NCBI GenBank assembly: GCA_963920665.1
Contig: OY987269.1
Location: 17,486,501 to 17,550,500 of the forward strand
Origin: Straminergon stramineum
Taxonomy: Eukaryota > Streptophyta > Bryopsida > Hypnales > Calliergonaceae
Direction of reading: 5' to 3'
Length of the DNA: 64,000 nucleotides
Positions 61,918 through 64,000 of the stretch are shown here, piece after piece. Made by a program: the position numbers and the translations under genes. Each line of letters begins with the position of its first letter. The first letter of the stretch is position 1. Under the pieces are notes generated by a model. That model saw only the letters and a list, made by a program, of their open reading frames with translations, had not been told where the DNA came from and did no database searches.

Positions 61918-63016
61918 GTGCAAAATGGTGAAAATGCAATGCAGACGTCGTCTTCTCGATTGAAAGGTCAGATTTGGAGACAATGTGGACAACAAATACT
62001 TCCATTTGCTAAAGGGGTGATGTCTGGGTTTTAGCTCATTACAGTACGTGGAGCTTATGTCATTGTTGAGCCAATCAAAGATCACCCTTGTTAGAGGAAC
62101 TCATGTATCATATTGGCTTATGTGGAGGGGTTTATGAGAATGATTGAGTGAATACCGTCGACGGGTAAGGAGAGAATGGAAGAGATGTTGTACGAGCTGA
62201 AAAAACATTTGAATGGAATGAAAGTCTTTCTGCTTATGAGGATTCTTTGCAAGGATGGTAACCCTGAAACTTAAGAACCTTATTGTATATGCGATTGCTG
62301 AGTGCATGTAAAGAAAGCTCAACATGATTTGTGATAGCTTCTCCTAATTGGTATCAGCGTTTTTCCTGAAGAACAGCAATCCACTCGTTGACAGCATGTC
62401 ATTAAATTAAATTTGTCAGATCTGGCGAAATTTTGCCAACAAAAGAAACATTATTCAGCATGCCATTAAAGTTATCCTAAAAGTCCTATAAGTCCTGAAA
62501 TGTCACCCTCTATTACAGGAGGTCTTAGTTTTATTTACACTGCATTTGAATTCTTACTCAAGTGATAATTTTTCGGAATGATAAGAAGGCATGATTGAGG
62601 CTGGGTAAACAAAATCTTGCCACTACATTGTTCGTGTTCCGTACAAATCTCTTGCCCCATTTCAAAATCCACACTTTTGACACCAAATTTTTAGTCAAAT
62701 TTTCGAAAGTAGAAAAATCCGTGTGGAAAGAGTCCTGCAGTCGCAAGATATGATTGACTTCTGGTGATTTTCTTCCTTATAAGAAAACTCCAGCTGAGTA
62801 CCTTCTGGCCAGTAAGAATGAATCTATAGATCTTTGGCAAAAGAGCCGGTATGTGCTCGCTACAAGTGCTAAGCAGGCATTGTAATCTGAAACAGCGTGT
62901 GCCTATCACCTGTGAAGGTGGTTGAATGCAAAGATTGTATACGAAGAGGTAACAGACTTTCAACTTTATTGAAGACTACTCAAAGGTGCTTCGCCCCCTT
63001 GAGAGTGTTGAACTTG
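61918..63016. other. Intergenic region between convergent FAO and alpha-tubulin genes
   Basis: The two genes point toward each other, so this stretch holds their 3' flanks. It includes the 17-bp sequence CAGATCTGGCGAAATTT at 62417-62433, also seen at 25649-25665, here inside an imperfect palindrome. No further gene is supported. Confidence 0.4.
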
Positions 63017-63022
63017 TTTATT
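63017..63022 (-). terminator. Possible polyadenylation signal of the alpha-tubulin gene
   Basis: AATAAA on the minus strand, 530 bp past the stop codon. Plausible but longer than most plant 3' untranslated regions; plant signals are loose. Confidence 0.25.
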
Positions 63023-63551
63023 GAGCAGTCACAAAATAATAAGTTATTCAAGTAACATGGTGTAGGATCAGCCCAAGTCCACAGCCACAGTGAAAGAGTA
63101 CGAACTAAGGCTTCCTTCGCTCCCTTAGTTGTCCCGAGGGCTGAAAATCTTGAGCTAATCAAAGAGGATGGTACAACTTCAGTTGGACCTGTCTTTAGCC
63201 TCAGTGAGCTCACAGATCATGTAAATTTACGTTCAGGTATGTGGTTATAAAATGTTGAGGCCTACGATCATAACCTAGTCAGATGCATTCACGTCCTTGG
63301 AAGAGAATCCTGTCAAAGCTGCTAAATCAAAGGCAGGAACATACATAATTGTCAGGGACCAAATAGTGTCAGTACATCAGATGTTCAGCACTTAATAATT
63401 GAGCAATTTTAGAACATCAACTTCATCCCTTCGTCGCTTTTGCATACCACATTCGTTGATGAGTTGGAATCCTCTTAAAAATGCCATCAATAAATAAATT
63501 GGACCAATCAAGTAATAGTAACTATGCTCACCAGCACAGGGTGTCCATACC

Positions 63552-64000
63552 TTAATATTCTTCATCGCATTCATCACCGTCACCCTCGTTCGACTCAGCA
63601 CCAACCTCCTCATAGTCCTTCTCTAGGGCAGCCAGATCCTCACGTGCTTCGGAAAACTCGCCCTCCTCCATGCCCTCACCCACATACCAGTGCACAAACG
63701 CACGCTTGGCGTACATGAGGTCAAATTTGTGATCCAACCTAGAGCAATGTCCAGGGAGATTTTTTTGCCAAACTAGCCAATATCCTAAGTTCTCTCAAAT
63801 TAATCAATTTTTTTATTGATATGCTTTGGTTATTCCTTGTTACTTTTAAACACGATATAGAATTTTGTGAATATAGCTCGGGAAGTTGTCTAAATGTATT
63901 TATTTCAAAGCAGTAATTTGGGAAAATGAACCATCTCATTTATAACGAGTTGCTGGTTATCTCTGTTTACTGACCTGGAGAATACTTCTGCAACACTGGT
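63552..64000 (-). CDS. TUA: Alpha-tubulin, C-terminal part (runs off the window)
   Basis: Two minus-strand exons are visible: 63975-64000 (TSVAEVFS plus two bases) and 63552-63738, separated by a 236-bp GT-AG intron and joining in phase at an Arg codon. They read [18 protein letters not shown], then the highly conserved [39 protein letters not shown] and an acidic tail ending DECDEEY. This is the C-terminal ~70 residues of alpha-tubulin, the GTP-binding microtubule subunit; this part includes the surface helices and the tail that contacts motors. The terminal EEY is the substrate for detyrosination. A Cys in the tail is unusual. The first ~380 residues lie outside the window. Confidence 0.95.
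63739..63974 (-). other. Alpha-tubulin intron
   Basis: GT at 63974-63973 and AG at 63740-63739 on the minus strand; AT-rich, phase 2, between the exons for VFS and LDHKF. Confidence 0.85.

Noticed and set aside
1..64000. tRNA and rRNA genes
   Set aside because: I looked for T-loop consensus with a matching acceptor stem and for conserved rRNA blocks and found none.

Overview
The window looks like nuclear DNA of a land plant, most likely a bryophyte or another non-seed plant, but I cannot name the species. It is about one third G+C, has three plant-type genes with short spliced introns, and is dominated by old transposable elements. Layout: 1-2.98 kb holds a stop-riddled reverse-strand frame of about 900 codons. 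3-13.7 kb is AT-rich and carries TIR elements. 13.7-17.6 kb is a decayed element coding a DUF7869-type protein. 18.5-25 kb is a DCAF8-like WD40 gene. 26-57 kb is almost entirely repeats: non-autonomous elements ending TTAA-CCCC...GGGG-TTAA, CACTA-type foldbacks, a 4.85-kb CACTA element, and two copies of an LTR-like 1.7-kb repeat. 58.5-61.9 kb is a five-exon long-chain fatty alcohol oxidase gene, and 63.55-64.0 kb is the 3' end of an alpha-tubulin gene on the minus strand, running off the right edge. The three host genes are unrelated in function: a CUL4-DDB1 substrate receptor, a membrane lipid oxidase and a cytoskeletal subunit. There is no operon-like logic; they are gene islands of higher G+C in a repeat sea. 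Exon joins were checked by reading phase at every junction. All repeat calls come from reading terminal repeats, target duplications and copy-to-copy similarity by eye. The most interesting material is the DUF7869 element, which may be a DDE-type DNA transposon with poly-G ends; the TTAA-flanked families, which resemble piggyBac-type ends; and an inverted duplicate of the last DCAF8 exon just downstream of that gene.
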